Of a stretch of DNA of 64,000 nt, positions 61,344 to 64,000 are shown piece after piece. This DNA comes from Rhizophagus irregularis. Taxonomy: Eukaryota > Glomeromycota > Glomeromycetes > Glomerales > Glomeraceae. The translations under genes were made by a program, and so were the position numbers. The DNA lies in NCBI RefSeq assembly GCF_026210795.1, contig NC_089438.1, positions 1,571,501 to 1,635,500 of the forward strand, in the 5' to 3' direction. Under the pieces are notes generated by a model, which saw only the letters and a program-made list of their open reading frames with translations, made no database searches and was not told where the DNA came from. Position 1 is the first letter of the stretch. Every line of letters starts with the position of its first letter.

Positions 61344-62084
61344 CATCAGATTTCAATCAGGTAGGGGTGGGAGTTAAGGCTACTAATTGAGAGAAATCAG
61401 CTGATTTAGGACCCCGAACAATACTGATATAGGTAAGGTCCAGAAAAAAAAATTTACTATTAGCTGTATGCAGCACTTTTGACTATAATCAGTACGCATT
61501 TATAGCTCCTAACCCCTGAAATTTTTACAAAATACGCATTTTAATCCTCTAACTTCAAGTCAGTTTTTAAAATTTTAATTGGCTCTTTTATTAGTTGTAT
61601 CAAATTGTTCTCTGTCTTCGTCTGCTTTACATCCCGAACATGCTACATATCTATTTAAATAATCTTCTTCATACCTGTGGTTTAATTTGATTCCTTTCCC
61701 ACATATACATACTACTTTTTTTGCATTAATAATATGAGTAATGTATTTATATTAGCCAATCACTCTTTACCATATTTCCAATGAAACATTATTTATGCAA
61801 TACAGAAAAGATTTTTTTTGAAAAAAAAAAATTTATTTTAAGATGATCGTTAAATAAAATTAATTATTATTACTTATTTCCAAAAATATACCAAAAATAA
61901 GCAAATCCAACATCATACCATCCTAAAATCAAATCAAAATTACATAAAATCAAATTCTAACCTTATCAAAATTTTTTGATGATTGTACGCATTTCCAAAT
62001 TCTAACATATTGAGAGATACTAAGATGACGACGCATCTTCAGCTCCTACCTATATTAGTATTGTTCGGGATCCTGCTAATTTCT
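61344..62084. mobile_element. Inverted-repeat element (61392-62084), ~690 bp
   Basis: AGAAATCAGC...GGACCCCGAACAATACTGAT at the left pairs with the inverted right end (AGAAATTAGC...GATCCCGAACAATACTAAT), then ATATAGGTA on both sides, about 45 bp in all with gaps. A Cys-rich minus-strand fragment (VCICGKGIKLNHRYEEDYLN, then RYVACSGCKADEDREQ, about 61590-61730) lies inside and looks like part of a zinc-binding protein seen in mobile genes. 61344-61391 is spacer. Confidence 0.65.
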
Positions 62085-63107
62085 GGCACACCCCTAATGA
62101 TAAAATGAATGTTTATAATGCTTTATAATAATGCATTGTAAAGATTTTAAATGTGCTAAGTTATAGCATTATACTGTTATATTTGAGTCATGAAAAATCA
62201 ATTTACACGTATACAAAATTAGCATAGCTGGGTGTCCTATATGCACAGCGCTTTTGGCTAAATCTGGTATAACTTCGAATTTATAGTGTAATCTTACTAA
62301 GCGGGCTACAAATCAATAAAACTGTCAAAAACATTATGAATCTCTTAACTATTAAATCCATATAAATTTGGTATAGGTTGATAAAGAATAGATATAATTC
62401 ACTAAAAACACTATAAATCATTAAAACACTATAGACTATTTACAATTATAAAAACGGTTAAAACTAACTGTTATTCTGGTTTAAATCCTGTAGTAGTGTA
62501 GGCGCTAAACTACAATATAGGTATAGTAGTGAAACATCAGAAATGTGGTATTTTTTATGTTCATTATCCATTTAAGAAACTTTTCAAAGAATAGTAGATT
62601 TATCCATATGACTGAAAGATCATATAAAGATGGGGAATTTAAAGCTGGAAGACGTTCAATTTACATTTATGTGACTTCTTAGTATTGATTGTGAAAATAT
62701 CATAGAGTGCGCAAATGATCATCTGAAAAAATGCATTACAGCTAAAAAGGCGCAGTACATCTATACAAAAGAATATGAAAAAAGGAGAAAGTATTGATGA
62801 GATTTTTATAAATTATTCTGTATATCTACAGCGTGATTATCATAAGCATAATACAGACTATGAATTTAGAGAAAGAATTGTATAATAGTGCACAACAGGC
62901 TTGGAGAACTTATAAGATGATCCTGATGAAAAGAAGTTTTTAGGTTTAATTATAAGAATTCCTATAATCAATATGTATTGTATTATAATTGAGAAATTCT
63001 AGCTACTGCATATTATCAGAATAGTCCTATTTTATTTCTTCATGTAAGTGGGTAGAAAAGAATTTTATTTGTATACTATAATAATTATATATGATCATGT
63101 AACAGGA
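62085..63107. other. About 1 kb with only weak coding traces
   Basis: Plus-strand scraps such as YKDGEFKAGRRSIYIYVTS (about 62630) suggest a very decayed gene, but frames change constantly and no domain can be named. Confidence 0.35.
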
Positions 63108-63440
63108 TGAGGAATAATTATTTACCCCAGTATCACCCCAAGATTTCTAAGTAAAATTCCACTTTCACGTGACCGGTGATGTTTAAGGGGGCGTGAAAAA
63201 AAGTTTTTTCACCACTAAAAATTTTCAAGTCCCCAGAATACTTATGAAAAAATGAAAACGGTGGGTGTGACACAGGGTGACATTTTATGCAGGTCATGTG
63301 GGGTGAAAAATCTTGGGGGAAGATAGGAATAATTAGTCTCACCCGGGGTGAGGAATAAATTCAGGTCAAAAATTTTGAAAATTCAAAAAATATATTATCG
63401 GTGACAATCACCGGAGTATCACCGGTGATCTTTAATTTCT
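63108..63440. repeat. Region of inverted CACCGG/TCACCCC words
   Basis: Contains GAGGAATAATTA twice in opposite sense-like contexts, GGGGTGA and TCACCCC words, and ATCACCGGAGTATCACCGGTGAT near 63400-63428. These resemble the termini of the candidate at 10410-11550. Boundaries cannot be set. Confidence 0.45.
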
Positions 63441-63489
63441 AAAATCTATATCTATATCTCTATCTATATATTAAAAAACACTGCAATCA

Positions 63490-64000
63490 CGTGGGCGTTA
63501 TGTTTAGATTAACCATATAAATAAGTCATTTGAATTGTGTAACCCTATTCGTCGCCAATGTTACACAAGACCAAAAAAGGAAATTTTATTTCTGGCGAAA
63601 AACTGAAATCGTCGGTTACACAGGAATCCATAAAAGGAAATTGTCGGTTACGCAAATTTCCAAAAAAGGAAATTTTGTCTTCTGTTACTTTTCAGAGAAA
63701 TTAAAAAAATTGTGTTGCTCAAATTTCCAAAAAAGGAAATTCTTTGCAGATCTTTTAATTCTGGCCAGAATTACATATTAACTGTTGTCGTAGACAACAG
63801 GTGAACACTAGTACTATATAATAATTGTTTTTGTAACGTTTAGACTACCTGTATAAATAAATTTGAATTGCGTAACATTGCTCCTATTGGGCACTTTATC
63901 ACGTGACGTTACACCAACATCCAAAAAAGGAAATTTTGCTTCCCACAAAAATAGGGAATTTTGGTTTCACAAATACTCCATAAAAGGAAATTTCTGCGCC
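63490..64000. repeat. Array of TTTCC-A6-GGAAA palindromes in a ~338-bp duplicated unit
   Basis: Palindrome-like words at about 63571, 63625, 63655, 63720, 63921 and 63977, most preceded by GTTACRCAA or similar. The segment starting GTTTAGATTAACCATATAAA (63502) has a diverged second copy at about 63838 (TAGACTACCTGTATAAATAA). The array runs off the right edge of the window. Confidence 0.7.

Overview
The window is nuclear DNA of a very AT-rich fungus with many short spliceosomal introns. The mix of genes (CENP-I, mS37, ADP/ATP carrier, COX4/Cox5, HPPD, a kinase-like protein with Sel1 repeats, an MMACHC-type B12 protein) and of repeats (MULE, hAT and DDE transposons of the kind that fill arbuscular mycorrhizal fungal genomes) points to Glomeromycotina, most likely Rhizophagus. 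The assignment rests on recognition, not on a database search. Exon coordinates were worked out by hand from splice signals and reading phase.

Layout. 1-11.5 kb is repeat-rich: the 5' half of a hAT transposase, two ~600-bp composite repeats with tRNA-like promoters (one split by a solo LTR), a TIR element, a decayed MULE transposase, a small SFT2-like membrane protein gene, and an element containing a tandem array of exon-like units. 12.7-44.6 kb is a gene-dense block: alpha/beta hydrolase, CENP-I, mS37, ADP/ATP carrier plus an inverted truncated copy, LisH/WD40 protein, BICRA/GLTSCR1-like SWI/SNF subunit, an MLKL-like helical-bundle/pseudokinase/Sel1 protein, COX4/Cox5, UPF0658 Golgi protein, MMACHC homologue, AT-hook/SWIM/RING protein and HPPD. 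44.6-64 kb is again repeats, with one unrecognised 375-aa gene at 56-57 kb.

The core genes serve unrelated housekeeping roles (kinetochore, mitochondrial translation and respiration, Golgi membranes, chromatin, tyrosine and cobalamin metabolism). They do not form a cluster.

The most interesting material is: (i) a set of small hAT-type elements with clear target-site duplications, each carrying its own short subterminal repeat word; (ii) a four-level transposon nest at 50.1-55.4 kb built on a giant palindrome; (iii) the MLKL-like pseudokinase; (iv) the B12-processing gene; (v) a short palindrome, TTTCC-A6-GGAAA, repeated in arrays; (vi) an excess of the octamer TCACGTGA in the repeat-rich parts only.
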